NCBI GenBank assembly: GCA_029817715.1
Contig: JARUPY010000189.1
Coordinates: 2,046,001-2,110,000, forward strand
Length of the DNA stretch: 64,000 nt
Source of the DNA: Melastoma dodecandrum
Lineage: Eukaryota; Streptophyta; Magnoliopsida; Myrtales; Melastomataceae
Reading direction: 5' to 3'
Under the pieces are notes generated by a model, which saw only the letters and a program-made list of their open reading frames with translations, made no database searches and was not told where the DNA came from. Shown here piece by piece: positions 11,360 to 23,732 of this stretch. Both the position numbers and the translations under genes were made by a program. The number at the start of each line of letters is the position of its first letter. Position 1 is the stretch's first letter.

Positions 11360-13423
11360 TCAGCTTGGTAACATGATCCCGGTAGAACTCGCAGACGTCG
11401 TCGTCCTTGTATTCGTCATCGTTGCAGTATAAGTCTCTGTTGATTCACCGTCCAAGCCTGCCGCCCACCTCCTCAGTATCCTCAACAGCGAAGATGCCTT
11501 CCTCTTCGCCCTCGGGCTACCCATCCCAACCAGTTCCCATATCACCCTCTCGATGCCCGACATCATTGCGAGCTCCGCAACGGACTCCGACCCCGCTCTC
11601 CTGCATATCATCACGAGGGTTGCCGCTGCGCTCTCCCTCGCTCGATCGGTTCCTTCCCTCAGAACCTTTGCAAGCTTCCTGATTGCACCATGGGCCGCAG
11701 TGGCTGCCACTAGCCCTCCCCTCTTCACGACAGTCTCGAGCAATACAACTGCCTCCTCTTGCAAGCTCTCCATCGCCTCACACGTGACTTCCAGAACGCC
11801 ACACTCCAACAACTTCCCGACGCTCTCCCTGTCTCCTGTCAGGCCCGAGATCGCTGCCAATGCGTCCCTTTTGCAGGTGGTCGGCCCATCCCTCACCAAA
11901 TCCATCAATCCTTTCACCACACGCGTCTTCCTGCCCAGCCGCTTCGAGTACGAGGGAGCACTTGACAGGCTGTATATGGTTGCTGCCGCGTTCCCCTTGG
12001 ACTCCCAAGTAGCGCCTGACCGCAGGATCTCTATCACTCCGTTTAGAGCCCCTTCTGTCTCAACAATCCTTGCCTTGTTGGCATCAAGTATGGATAAGTT
12101 GAGTGTGGTCGTGACGGCATTGATCTGTAGGCTGGGGCAAATTGAGCCGACGTCAGGATTGAGATACTGTATCAGCACGGGGAACGCTCCTGCCTCGGCT
12201 ATGTAGGCCCGACTCTCGGAGTCTGACATAGAGAGCACCCGCAGCTCGTGGACCACCCCATCTGCCACATCAAATGATTTGGTATTCGACAGCTTCTGTA
12301 GCAGGAACGATACCGTCAGCTTCATTGCCTCTTTAAGCGCCTTGTGCCTGCCGAGGCTGTTCTGTTGCACATCGTTGGGGTTATTCCCGAAGGGGATCTT
12401 CTGCTGGCGGCACCAAAGGGCGATCAAGTTCCGCAAGGACCTGTTCGGGATGAGATTGGTGTGCACCAGGACCTGGCCAGTCTTCGGGCATGTGTTGTGC
12501 CCGGATTGGATCCAGAGAGTGATCGACTCCCGATCATAAGTCTGCCCCGTCGACACGACCACGGGATCCCTGATTATGTCTAACGTGATCGGACACCGGA
12601 AATCGGATGGGACAGTGATGTTTGACTGCGATCTCTGGCATCGCACATCTTTCCCCGGCTTTGACCCGCCGTAGAGCACGCACTTGGCGTAACGGACGAG
12701 GCCTATCAACTCAATCGCCTCGGATTTCAGTCTTTCATCTGTCTGGCTCTGTATCTCCTCCTCCAGGTTCTCCATCTCCTCTCTGCAGCTTGAAGAATCT
12801 GTGAGATCTAGCCGGTCGAAAATCTGGGCCAGCCTCTCGTGATCAGGCGCCACCTCGTGCCTGATTCCCTGCAGGATAGCCGAGACCTCTTTCCTCAGGG
12901 AAACATCCACAGCGTCGACACGCATTTCTTCCCTCAAGCACCGCCTCCTGAGGAGAGCTGCCAGCTCGACCGCATCCTCACAGAGGTCAAACTCCTCAAA
13001 GGGTAGCACATCGAGAAGGGTCAACAAATCCGAGGTCAGCTGGCGGAATCCATTGAACACGAGCTCGACCTGCATCAACAACCACGTCTTGCTCCCGTTT
13101 GAGCAGTCCTCCATCATCGCCTTGATCCGCTGAAACAGAACGTACATCTCCTCGAAGCAGAGGATCGTCAGAGGGGAGAAACAGAGGGCATCCCCGTCCC
13201 TCCTGAGCATCTCCTCAAAAAGCATCGACAGGAGATCGACCCGACGAACGACGGCGAGCGAAGTCGTCCTGAGCAACCAGCCGTGGATCCTCAGGGATGC
13301 GATTTCCCGCGACAGAACGAGGAGGGAACGCAGGAGCTCGACGTCCGAGAAATTCGGAGAGACGAAGGCCCCCGCCGAAGGCCTGCGCTTCCTGGGAGGA
13401 AACGACTGCGGAGTCACCGCCAT
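11360..13423 (-). CDS. PUB16: U-box/ARM-repeat E3 ubiquitin ligase, PUB16-like
   Basis: Single-exon, 687-residue protein with the plant PUB layout. A helical UND-type N-terminal domain spans about 30-260, with VPFEEFDL-like surroundings typical of PUB14/16/17 relatives. The U-box at about 272-346 carries PSDFRCPITLDIIRDPVVV, TGQTYDRESI and CPKTGQ, the residues that bind the E2 ubiquitin-conjugating enzyme without zinc. ARM repeats at about 370-660, which recruit substrates, have recurring NAVTTTLNLSI-, GNAAATIYSLS- and ALAAISGLT-like helices. It transfers ubiquitin to target proteins. The start is the first ATG in frame, with MAVTPQSFPPRKRRP resembling PUB16 starts. Intronless structure also fits PUB16. 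No damage is seen. PUB17 is the main alternative; the synteny supports PUB16. Confidence 0.92.
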   Translation of the reverse strand: MAVTPQSFPPRKRRPSAGAFVSPNFSDVELLRSLLVLSREIASLRIHGWLLRTTSLAVVRRVDLLSMLFEEMLRRDGDALCFSPLTILCFEEMYVLFQRIKAMMEDCSNGSKTWLLMQVELVFNGFRQLTSDLLTLLDVLPFEEFDLCEDAVELAALLRRRCLREEMRVDAVDVSLRKEVSAILQGIRHEVAPDHERLAQIFDRLDLTDSSSCREEMENLEEEIQSQTDERLKSEAIELIGLVRYAKCVLYGGSKPGKDVRCQRSQSNITVPSDFRCPITLDIIRDPVVVSTGQTYDRESITLWIQSGHNTCPKTGQVLVHTNLIPNRSLRNLIALWCRQQKIPFGNNPNDVQQNSLGRHKALKEAMKLTVSFLLQKLSNTKSFDVADGVVHELRVLSMSDSESRAYIAEAGAFPVLIQYLNPDVGSICPSLQINAVTTTLNLSILDANKARIVETEGALNGVIEILRSGATWESKGNAAATIYSLSSAPSYSKRLGRKTRVVKGLMDLVRDGPTTCKRDALAAISGLTGDRESVGKLLECGVLEVTCEAMESLQEEAVVLLETVVKRGGLVAATAAHGAIRKLAKVLREGTDRARESAAATLVMICRRAGSESVAELAMMSGIERVIWELVGMGSPRAKRKASSLLRILRRWAAGLDGESTETYTATMTNTRTTTSASSTGIMLPS

Positions 13424-15177
13424 TACATGAAAGGGGAGAGGGAAGTCGGTCGGGGGTCACAGGTTCAACGGGAACGGGAACGGAAGGAGAAGACCAACAA
13501 CAACGACAGGGGGGGAAGCAAAAGGCATTTTGGATTAGATTTAAGGTTAGCTAAGAAAGAGGAAGGAAGTAGGAGGAGGAGGAGCTGGACAAGTTTGATT
13601 GTTCAACAACGTTTTAAAATTATTACAACATGAAAAGAAGGAAGGGAGTTGAATTTTTATTATATATATTTAAGGGGTTTGTTGCTTGTGAATGTCAATC
13701 ACTGACAGATGGTGACCATTTATCATATGTTTTTAAGGGATTTAAGTAAGTTTCCGAAAATGGGGGTCGGATTGTAATTGATGATTGAACGAATCCCTTG
13801 ATCAATTTGGTGTTTGATTTGTTGACTTTTTTTTTTTTTTTAATTTCTAGGAATTGGCAAAGCCCAGGCCAATCTTACTCTGCCCCACCCCCCGGCACCA
13901 TATGTTATTTCTACTGCGGGAATTAGGACGAAGTCAACTTCAAAGGGGTTGGGGGGGCAGTTGTTTGGGGGCGGTGTTTGGTTTTGGTTATTTGGTCGCA
14001 AGGGCCGGCAAGGCAAGCGTCTCATGTTTGACGAGGTCTGGTCTGGGGTATATATTGATTCTTGTCCATTGCATGCTTGGAGGGATATAGCCCCCATTTC
14101 AACAACTCAAGAGAGGCCGGACATCCTTTGTTTCGTTCTTTTTTCAATTTCCAAAAAAAAAGGTGTTGGATTTCATGACGATTTGCCGAATGTATTTCCC
14201 AGGAAAATTGGTGATACTCATATAGGCGGGGTAAGGGAGGGTCCATCTGATGCCAGCCCTATATGCTCCGGTGCTTCTTGCGTGTGGGGAATCAAAGCAT
14301 ACATGCATACGCCCTTTTCTTTAATGTCGAAACGAAACCAAATGAAATGCTCTCTTTTCTGACCCGGAATTGGAGAAAAGAGCTGATTCTCTCTATACAC
14401 AATCAAAGGGGAAAGTAAGTATAGTGTTTCCAGCTTTGAGGAATTTGATAGTGACAAAATCACGTTTAGAAAAATTATTTAAAGAAATGTGAATATAGGA
14501 GAATTCTATAATCACGCTGGAATGGAATAGTAGTAGGGTCAACCTTCTTCACCCAACCGCAACCACCACCACCACCCACAACCAATTGTTTATTCCGGTA
14601 TAAAAAGATTCAAATGAGTAATAAAAAAACACACATCTCAAAGTACCATTTAATACAACTTTTTACATCAAAACAATTTCGAATTTTGAATTTCTCATCA
14701 CCGCATTATTATCTTAGTATTTATAATTTCAAAATTGATATTTGGTTATTGATACATTGAATCTAAAAATTATTTTGAGTAATTTAATTTTAATAAATAA
14801 TTTTTTTAAAATAATAGGGATGTTAGTTGGATTGGAGGTATTACGCTTTGTTGTGAAAAATATTAAAACAACCGTTAAATTCATTTTATATTGTAATTTA
14901 TAAATAAGTCTTTGGATAAAAATAAAATAAGTTATTGATTAAGTGGGGTTGAAGTTAATCATAAATTATAGTATAGAGAGAGTGCAATAATGTTTCGGTT
15001 ACTCTAACCAAAATTAAACTATAAAAGAAATATGTGCGCTAATGATTAAGAGATTCCTTATTATTTGTTTGCTTCTCTCCGAAGAGAAAAAAAAAAAGAA
15101 TATGATTCATAGTAAAAAAAAATTATTAATTTTTGGGTCAAGTGGCAGAAGTTAAAACAATAGAGATTTTTATTATT

Positions 15178-15212
<35 letters not shown>

Positions 15213-15653
15213 AAATTGTGTCCTTCGCTACTTTAAAATTTGAATTTGAGAAAAAATAAATAAGGAAGAATTAATAAATTTAAAATACGATAATGAAAAT
15301 AGTTTCATTTTTAAATATCTCGAAGGACATTACAGCAATTGATGGAGCCAGTAAATATGCTTTTAGTAGTAGTGTGGTTGGGAGCCCTAAAATCGAAGTT
15401 GTGAGTCCTTATGTTCAACCCTAATTAATTTAGCTAAGCTAAAAAGTTGGTTAATTAAATAAAAAAATTATAAGGCTAAGAGAATGGATAATCGTCATGT
15501 AATCGGATCACGTCGACTCTTAACAATTTATGGCCAGAATAATATTGCTTTTGGTTATGTTTAACTTATCCTCACTTAATTATATGTCATTTTATTATTT
15601 ATTTTATTTTAATACAACATATATCATTAACTCAAACATTTTGTGCATAATAC
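13424..15653. other. Intergenic: PUB16-like promoter side and AT-rich DNA
   Basis: 13424-13620 is the probable 5' leader and promoter of the PUB16-like gene, rich in GGAAGGAGAAG purines. The rest has no gene I recognise; the open frames around 13840-14460 look like chance. There is a T run near 13829, a G-rich stretch near 13945-13980, and AT-rich DNA from about 14600. Confidence 0.45.
15181..15210. repeat. (AT)n microsatellite
   Basis: About fourteen uninterrupted AT units lie in an AT-rich intergenic stretch. Confidence 0.95.
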
Positions 15654-16309
15654 TAGCAGTGTAAATAAGCCAAGCCGAACATGAATGCTTGTGGGCTTGA
15701 GCTCGGGCTCGAGCTTCGAACTCGATAAAGTTAAAATAGTTGGGCTCGAGTTCTAGCTTGACTAAGAGTCTGTAGGCTCGAGTTTGATAAAGTTGAAATA
15801 GTTCAGTTCTGTCATACTCGAGTTCAATAAAGTTGAAATAGTTCGAGCTTCAATTTAGTGGGGTGGGGGCTCGAGATCCACTGTTTCTCTTCTAAATATC
15901 ATAATTCCTGCTTTGAGTTCGAACCAACCCCTTCCTCCTCTGTACTTCTCCCTAATTTTTCATCCTGCATCCTCGTAAACCCTACCAACATTACAATGGT
16001 ATTGACAATGCTATGACAATTATTAATGGAATAAATCAATTTAAACATGTCTAAAATTCATAAATAACCAAGATAACCAAAAACCAAAGAACACACATAT
16101 GACAAACTTAGAACCGATGCCTATATTATATTGCTTTGCGGAGTGAGAATTTAGTTAGCGCCAATCAATAAGACGAAGTTTGCGTTGCTCATGATCAATC
16201 ATAGAATAGGTAGCGTGATCTCTATTAAATGATTTGTTTTCTGCAAAATGATATGAATACAAATAAAAATAAAAATAAAAATAAGATATTCATAATGAAA
16301 ATATTAAGA

Positions 16310-17810
16310 ATGTTACCTTTTACTTTTCTGTACTTTGTGTAAATTCTCACACCATTCACTTCCGTAAAGTAGAACTTGCACAGTTTTCGGAGACAATAAG
16401 ACACAATAATTACCAATGACTCTTCCACTTGCATTAAAAGTTGCATCCTAAGCTACACTTATAATGGGAATGGCAAGAATGTCCCGGGCCATTCTAGACA
16501 AGACACATACTTAGATGTATTAACTTTACATTATTCTAATGCATCAAAACCTTAACTTGTATTACCAATTAATAATCATCATCAAGATAGTTCTTTAACT
16601 TTTTGAAGGTAGAGTATTCTCTACAAATTTAAAAAAATTAAACAAACTCAAACTAACCCGATGATGAAGATAATGACTTACTACCTAAAATAATATTGGT
16701 GACAAAATTGAAAACTCCCAAAATCTCATAAAACTTGTTCAACTTTTACTAAATCTTCAACCTTTGGAAGCCCTGACAACATTTAAGATGTCAGATTCCA
16801 TCTCGTTTTACAATCAATGATAAGTCTTATGTCAGGTAGCTGTAGTTGTTACACAATTTCTGAGAACATCTTCAAATGTGTCTCATTATGACGGATGAAA
16901 ACCATATTAACATGAGATCTTCAATGATATCTTCAATTTCAGAAAGCTCATATTGAACCATAAGGTTCAATATGTATTCATAACAACGAACATGAAATAG
17001 TTGTCCATCATAAAATAACTTATTTTTCCTGGAAAAAGTATCCTTCAAATTTCTCAGTGCAACATCATTATTTGAAACATCAATCAACGATAATTGAATG
17101 AACATATAGATAATGTCATATGATTTAATGAGAATAAATAAGATAATTCAAAATTTTCCATAAAAATCAATAAAAATAAAATATTAAAGTTTCTTATTCT
17201 CAAATCCTAATTCATTTAAACATTTGTAAATATCGTAATAAATATGAATCCTACAAAGAAGAGGTGCAAGATGCAAAAAATTAAGAATTGTTGTTGCCAA
17301 TTAATATCCACAAAATGGTCAGTTATCATCATATATTTAATACTTTGGTGATTTGACTTCCACATATCAATAGTAAAACTAATCCTCTTTAGATCTTTTA
17401 ATAAACACTGGTTTCTCCATTTTATAAACTTGTGCATAGATGTTCTTGATGGTTTTCACGATAACTTCTCTCACCGAGGTATTCCACGCTTTTGCATAAT
17501 GTTGAATTCTTCTTCTTCAATAGTCGAAAATGAATGTCCATGTATTAGAATCCAATGTACAACGACCTCTTTCATTTTTACCATATCGAGCTTTTCATCG
17601 ATATACGCAAGCGGTATCATAGAACGAAGTAGGATCAACACGATTGAATGGTAACATTTTTTGTTGTTGTCCTTGTCGTATTCTGAGATGATAAGCATTT
17701 AAGTGCTCCCCCAAGTGAGTAGTCGCGGAGCCATTGTTAGATAATTGTGTCTTACAATGGATGCATTCAACTTTCTTACTTCCATTTACAAGAGTTACTA
17801 CTTTCATCTC
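16310..17810 (-). pseudogene. hAT transposase remnant (minus strand)
   Basis: Read on the minus strand, a BED finger comes first (ECIHCKTQL with HLGEHLNAYH, about 17690-17775), then KMKEVVVHWILIHGHSFSTI (about 17500-17590), KRISFTIDMWKSNHQSIKY (17330-17400), SNNDVALRNLKDTFSRKNKL (17000-17080), and the C-terminal dimerisation piece ATFNASGRVIGNY with SPKTVQVLL (16330-16450). Order and motifs match the hAT at 5.5-8.5 kb, but the sequence is clearly different, so it is another family member. Many stops and lost segments make it dead. Confidence 0.8.
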
Positions 17811-18654
17811 TTATCAAACCGTGGAAATCATAAATTTCTTCTTGAAACTGGTGTCATCATTATTTCTCCATCTAATATAGATTTAATACACTTTTCTTTA
17901 TCTAATCCAATATCACCATGACTTTATGTTATGTATCAACACTTGGATTACTAACTTGACCAATTAATTCTTATGCGTGTGATGATACCGTATGAAAAAA
18001 AAAAAACACATGATAACATTAACATCTCACAGACGCTAACATTAATGGCTAAGAGCTTCTAAATCAATTTCGATATTCAAACACGAAGAAGACATGTAGA
18101 TGCATTCCTGGGAACACAAGATAACAGAGATGGTTTTACCGAGCCATTGATCTAAACCATCCAAATTGTATGATATGAATGAATATGTACACTCTCTTCA
18201 AACAACGAAGAAAACTTGATCAGTAAAGCAGCAACGAAGAGCTTTGACAACTTGGCCGAAATCACGTGGCCCAACAAAAGAAACAACTAGCCCTAATTCC
18301 TTCATGAATCACAATCTTAAAAGAATAAACAAGTCAATGTCTCCGCTAAAAATACCCAAATCCTCAAGGCAAATCGCCAATTGAACTCCTGGATCAACAA
18401 GAGATCCGCTTCCAAATCACGAGATTGCACGCTATACCAACACAAGACACATTCTACGATCAATTTCAAGCACGCAGAGGGTCGGAGAAGGAAGAAATAT
18501 TACTCTTCTTGGCCTGAAGAAGATGACGATGCAGAGGAAGAAAAGGGTCGAGCTTTCATCTAGAGGAGGAAGATTAAGAAAAAGTGACAGAGACAGGAGC
18601 GGATCAGCTCCATTGCTGATAGGTTACACTGATTTGACTATCATGTCCTCGACT

Positions 18655-18727
18655 AATTGAGGAAGTGCAGGGGATCGAATCCTATACCTCTCACAAGCAT
18701 AGCAGCGCTACCATTTTGAGCTACCGA
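18655..18727 (-). repeat. tRNA-Ala-like fragment, probable SINE head
   Basis: On the minus strand TAGCTCAAAATGGTAGCGC matches the tRNA D-arm/A-box, GGATTCGATCCCCTGCAC matches the T-arm/B-box, and GCTATGCTTGTGAGAGG between them resembles the anticodon arm of tRNA-Ala with TGC at the expected place. The two acceptor strands (CATTCGG and CACTTCC) cannot pair, so it is not a working tRNA. A tRNA-derived SINE head is the likely reading because unrelated sequence follows the B-box; a tRNA pseudogene is the alternative. Confidence 0.55.
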
Positions 18728-18840
18728 ATGTCGTGGGTTCGTTTAGGCTCTCGGACGATTTAAATAAAAAGTTTTAGACTCAACTCGTGTTCCGTTCGCT
18801 ACCATTTTTTTTTTTAACCGTTTGAATTATTTACACCCAT

Positions 18841-19559
18841 AAAAATACAAGTACGGTATTTCGGGATGAGGGGCTAGGCCTCAGCCCAATGGAGGATACG
18901 TATATGGAACGAATTTTAATATCAAAGTATAACGAAAAAGAAAAAAAGATGAAATTTATTTTTTTAATTCCAGTTTATCATAATATTTTTTTAATAAAAA
19001 AATGAGAGAAGCTATATAAATGATTTTAATTTAGCATAATCCTTTCCTTTTGTTGTAGATAATTCAATAAATATTAAATTTATTATTATTTATTATGGAT
19101 TTATGAGCTTTGAAAGCTTCCTCTTATCTTCTCAGTTTGGCAATCTCTCCTATTTCAATTTCTTCACAGTTTTAATCTTTCTTCGCTCGGAAGAACCGAA
19201 AAACCAACCAACAACAACGACGAGCAATCCAAATCCCAAATCCAATTCTGCTTTTTCGCCGGCGATTCATTCCATCACACTCTCCCATGTAAAGTCCGCC
19301 CTCCTATTCTTTCCCCCCGTTCGCACACCATCTCTCGAATTCGATTTCGTCGTCGTTAAGCACAGTTTGGGAGTCGGATTATCCGAGGCGATCTTTGGAA
19401 ATCATCTGTTCTGGCCGGAGGAGGAATCCGTCGGGGTTAGGGTTTGGAGTGTCGGGGAGGTTATTCTGGGAGGATCGGGTCCTGGCCTTCGATTTAGGGT
19501 TCCTGGGGAAGGGGAAGGTAGAGGTCGGGATAGATAGCTAGGGCGTTTTATATATTACA
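18841..19559 (+). promoter_or_regulatory. Promoter/5' leader region of NST1-like gene
   Basis: AT-rich to about 19100, then richer in C and CT, as is common for plant 5' leaders. An ATG-started frame from 19103 ends at 19537, 22 bases before the main ATG. Its protein resembles nothing I know, so if the region is transcribed it is an upstream ORF rather than a gene. Transcription start not determined. Confidence 0.4.
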
Positions 19560-22500
19560 ATGTGCATATTGTGCGTGATCCAGAAGTGGACGCGCCGGGT
19601 GGCAGCTATGCTGCCTTGGCTGGTGATCCCGCTGATCGGGTTGTGGGCGCTTTCTAAGCTTTTGCCTCCCGACTACCGGTTTGAGATCACTTCCCCCCGG
19701 CTTGCCTGTGTGATCGTGCTTCTGGTTACTTTGTTCTGGTACGAGATTTTGATGCCCAAGTTGTCCGCCTGGCGAGCCCAGAGGAATGCGCACTTGAGGG
19801 AGAGGCAGAAGAACGAGGCCATCGAGCTGCAGAAGCTCAGGAAGACGGCCACCCGTAGGTGTCGTAACTGTAAGACCCCTTATAAGGATCAGAATCCCGG
19901 GGGAGGCAAGTTTATGTGCTTGTATTGCGGGCACGTCTCGAAGCGGCCGGTTTTGGAGCTGCCCGTGTCTCCTGGCATGGGGATGTCGAACACTGGTTTC
20001 ATTAATGAACTCGTTGGGAAAGGGGGAAAGCTGTTGAATGGAAGGGTGTGGTCTGACAATGGGTGGATGTGTAGCCAGGACTGGTTGGAAAACGGGAGCT
20101 GGATCTGCGGGCCTTTTCCTAGCAAGTCAGATCCATGGGGGAGAAATGGGAACCGGATGTTTGGAGGGGACGACCATTGTCTGACAGAAAAACCGTATTT
20201 GGGTTTTTTAGTTTGCATTTGCAAGCTGCTGACTTCTTTCATCATGATAATTCGATGGCTATGTAGAAAGATTTTTAGGAATGGTTCAATGGGTGAAGAT
20301 GCTGATTTTGATGCTGAAAGCAGAAGGATGCTGGCTCAAAGGGATGGTGAGAATTTCCATGAGAGTAGGAGTGAAAGGGCCAGAAGAAAAGCTGAGGAAA
20401 AGAGGCAAGCCAGACTGGAGAGGGAACTTCTGGAAGAAGAAGAGAGGAAGCAGCGGGAAGAAGTCGCCAGGTTAGTGGAGGAGCGCCGGAAACTAAGAGA
20501 TGAGAAAGTAGAGGCTGAAAAGAAAGGTACTGAGAAGGGGTCCTCACCTACCAAGGAAAAAGATCGAAGGAAGGAAGCAGAAAAGAAGAGGCAAGAGAGG
20601 AAAAAGGAGAGAGATAGGGGTTCAAGCAAAAGTAATTCAGATGCAGAAGAGATTGAAAGGAGAGTGAACAAAGAAAGTGATAGAAAGCAGGACTCTGACA
20701 AGAAGGGTCTTCCCAATTGCTATGATCAGAAATCTGCTACCGAAAGTTTGAAGGGTCCGGTCACCGACATTGAAAGAAGTTTCAGGAGTGCCCCTAATGT
20801 CACCCACGTTACTGCTGGATCTAGGTACCTGGATAAGATGAAGGGTTCATTTTTATCTTCTTCAAAAGCATTTGGTGGAGGTAGTTTCTTTGGAAGGTCT
20901 GTTAATACTCCCGCCACAGCTCAAAAAGAAAGCAAGCCCATTGTTGCTCAAAGTCATGGCCATACTTCGATACCTAAGCGTGAATATAGTTCCTCCGAAC
21001 ACGTGGTTGGAAAGACAGTTTCCAATATGGAAGATTGGAAGAACAATCGATCCGTAAGTCTTCTAATGACATATTCCTCTCTAATTGTGGTATAATTGCT
21101 GTTCTTTCCCTGATACCTTGTTATGTGCATCACATTTTTATTAGGCGCTTTCTTTGCATTAACAATATGTGTATTATTAGAGTTATCTTCCACTTGAAAT
21201 ATTAGTAATCTCAAGACGTGATGATAAGCTTCTGATGTTGACTTTTCATTGGGGATTTGTGCTCCAGGGGACTGTTGAATCACGGCCGTTGCCTGAGCCA
21301 AAGAAATCATGGCATCAGTTGTTTACACGGTCCTCGTCCTCATCAAGCAATGATTCCTTGAAGAAAACAATCTCAAAGTCACAGGAAGAAGTCAAGCCTC
21401 TATCTCCGGGTCATTCTTTCTCGGGGCCTCTATACAACAATCCAATAAGTTTCGGACTTCCATCACCCTTCTCAATTCCTTCCTACCAAAGTAGTGTTAC
21501 TGGCAGTAGTTTAGGGTTTTCACAAGTTGTTGAACCTACTCTGCCTCGTATTGGGGAAAAGGATCATGAGCTAATGTCGGAAGAGGCAGAGTTATTTGAA
21601 GATCCATGTTATATCCCTGATCCGGCTGCATTACTTGGGCCTGTTTCTGAATCCCTTGACTACTTTCAGTTGGATATGGGTTATGGCTTTCATTCAGATC
21701 TCCATGCAGAAAAGGCTCAGGTTAGAAAGAAGTCAGTGTCTCCTGAGCATGTTAAGCCATCTCCAATTGAGTCACCCTTGTCTCGATTGCGTGGAAATGA
21801 TGATCTGAATCCTCGATTTAGCCATGCCCCTGGGACCCATGATGTTAATTATTTTCCGGTCGAAGATGCGGTCCCTGGTGAGCAGAGAGCTTGGCAAGTG
21901 TGGGATAGCACTCCTTTGTTTCAGAAAGATTTGAGTTTAATAACTTGTCCTGCCGACTGGCTTCTTAATACTGATCAGAATGGACCAGCCAAGCAGGATT
22001 TTATGCTCCCATCATCTCAGATAAGAGCGACATCACTATTTGCGGAGGATCCTTCTCTTCCTCATATTCACAGTTCTAGCTGTAATGGTGGACCTTTCAG
22101 TCCTCTGTCAGCTTCAAATGATCGGGACCCTTGGGTTCAGAAAGCCTTCATTCCTCCTCTGTTGGATGGTGATAGCAGGATTCCTCGGGCGCCTGTGGAA
22201 GAGACTATCCAAAATGAGCTATTCTTTGGCGGTTCTACTAAATCTGGTTTGGTACAGGAAACCAGGCCAGCCACAACGAATTGCTCATCCTTGTGAGTGT
22301 AGATTTTGTTCAGTCTTATTTATTTATGATAGATCCATCATACTTTCGATAAAAGGGTGCTGGTTTAGCTTCCATTAATGTAACACTAGAAAATTCTCTG
22401 TAGAATGCATTTGTTACGAGAGACTACTTTATTGGAACAGTGTATAAGAGAAGTATAATGTCAAGTATGAGCCTTGATACCTTCTTGTAGACTTCAGTGA

Positions 22501-23732
22501 GTAACTTTTCCTTTGGGAGTTTATAGTGGCAGGAGTGTAAATTCACTACTGTTGTTTTTATAATTACTATTGTTGGAGTCGTTATGATTACATGAATTTT
22601 ATTCTGAACCCACCTATAGTCCATATCAATGTGACTGCAATTTATAATCAGGACATAATCCATGGACAGGTCTTTGAAATCACCTGGATTTTCTTTCTTT
22701 TTTTTCTGACGGAAGGTTGTCTGATGTCCTTGGCCATTTCAGTAGTAGACATTAATGGTGTGTTTGGGGAGAATGGAAAAGAAAAGAAAAGAAAAGAAAT
22801 AACGGGAAAATTTTAAATTATGTGCATGTTTGTTTTCCAGGAAATGTGTTCTCTTTTTTGTTCTGTTCTCTTCTCTTCTCCCAGACAGATTGTAAGTAGA
22901 TTTCTGTCCGTTGTTAGCAGGACTTATCGACCGAGCATGATTGTGTTAGCACTCAATCTGTTCCTATGAATAATGACAATTATTGCTTTTTCCTTCCCTT
23001 AGAAATAATGCAATTTTCCCTCAAAAGTATTTTCCCCATAAGGAGGCCGATCTGTTGTTTTAGTCTAGTGCCCCTTCAACAGAGTAAAATATAAATATGC
23101 CGTGGCTGGTGTTACAGATTCTGAATATGGTTTTGTTTAAATGCAGTTGTAGTTGGTCTCTGCACCGTCCTATTTATTGTCAATTTACTTTGACCGTTAT
23201 GGACTTTTTTCTTGCTTATGTGGTGAAGTGATCCTGGACACGGATTGAATTAGACTTATGTGAGTTGGCTAGATTATTGAGATGCACGGTATTAGACTGC
23301 AGCATATCTTCGAGTTAGCTGGCTACGAGGGCTTCTGGTGTGCTGTTGGGTGGGGGAGGGGGAGATCTCCGGTGATCAAAACGACACGATCAGTTTTGTT
23401 GTTCTCTTTCTCCTAGTTCCTCCTGTTTGTTAGGGAGATGAGGTACTTACTACGGGCTTGGATTCTGGTCTTATTAGAGAGATTTATTGAGGATGTCCTA
23501 TGTTTGCACTCAATGTGTGATAATTCATCGATGGTGCATCATGTAGTCTACGTAGTTTCTCTTGGACAAATGTTTAACTATGTTTCCCATTTGATCCCGC
23601 AGAGAGTGGACAAAGCAAGGATCAGGAGAAGCTTTCATGAACAAGGCGCCCGGCGCTGGGCGGAATGTTGGGGGCGGTCTTCCTTTGCAAGTGTACAGTT
23701 TCCCTGGTGACTTGGTAGACAGGAAGAAATGA
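19560..23732 (+). CDS. Membrane zinc-ribbon protein (NST1-like, uncharacterised)
   Basis: Exons: 19560-21053 (498 codons), 21268-22292 and 23603-23732, giving 882 residues. Two N-terminal membrane segments lie at about 17-36 and 46-65, a zinc ribbon with cysteines 101, 104, 120 and 123 follows (CRNCKTPYKDQNPGGG, CLYCGH), a third hydrophobic segment is at about 212-232, and a long charged, coiled-coil-like region spans about 262-400. The rest is low-complexity and Ser-rich. Plant homologues start MCILCVIQKW and are often named stress response NST1-like from the charged tract; their biochemical role is unknown to me. The third exon is inferred: CCTT|GTGAGT at 22293 is a strong donor, CCCGCAG ends at 23602, and the joined frame ends in VYSFPGDLVDRKK. 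If that intron is retained, translation stops at 22296 (840 residues). Confidence 0.85.

Larger units (their letters stand above)
15654..18840 (-). mobile_element. Second hAT element, degenerate
   Basis: The left end has AGTGTAAATAAGCCAAGC near 15658 and the right end, on the minus strand, GGGTGTAAATAATTCAAACG, an imperfect inverted repeat. Candidate target duplications are CATAATAC (15646-15653) and AAAAATAC (18841-18848), 6 of 8. Subterminal GGGCTCGAG repeats fill 15690-15870. The transposase remnant runs on the minus strand. The exact ends may be off by a base or two. Confidence 0.65.

Noticed and set aside
11553..12206. 217-codon plus-strand frame
   Set aside because: It is antisense to the ARM-repeat part of the PUB16-like gene and is a shadow of its G/C-rich codons.
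18655..18727. Functional tRNA-Ala gene
   Set aside because: The acceptor strands do not pair and the D-stem and T-stem have mismatches.
19103..19537. 144-codon ATG frame upstream of the NST1-like gene
   Set aside because: Low-complexity leader sequence without family resemblance; kept only as a possible upstream ORF.
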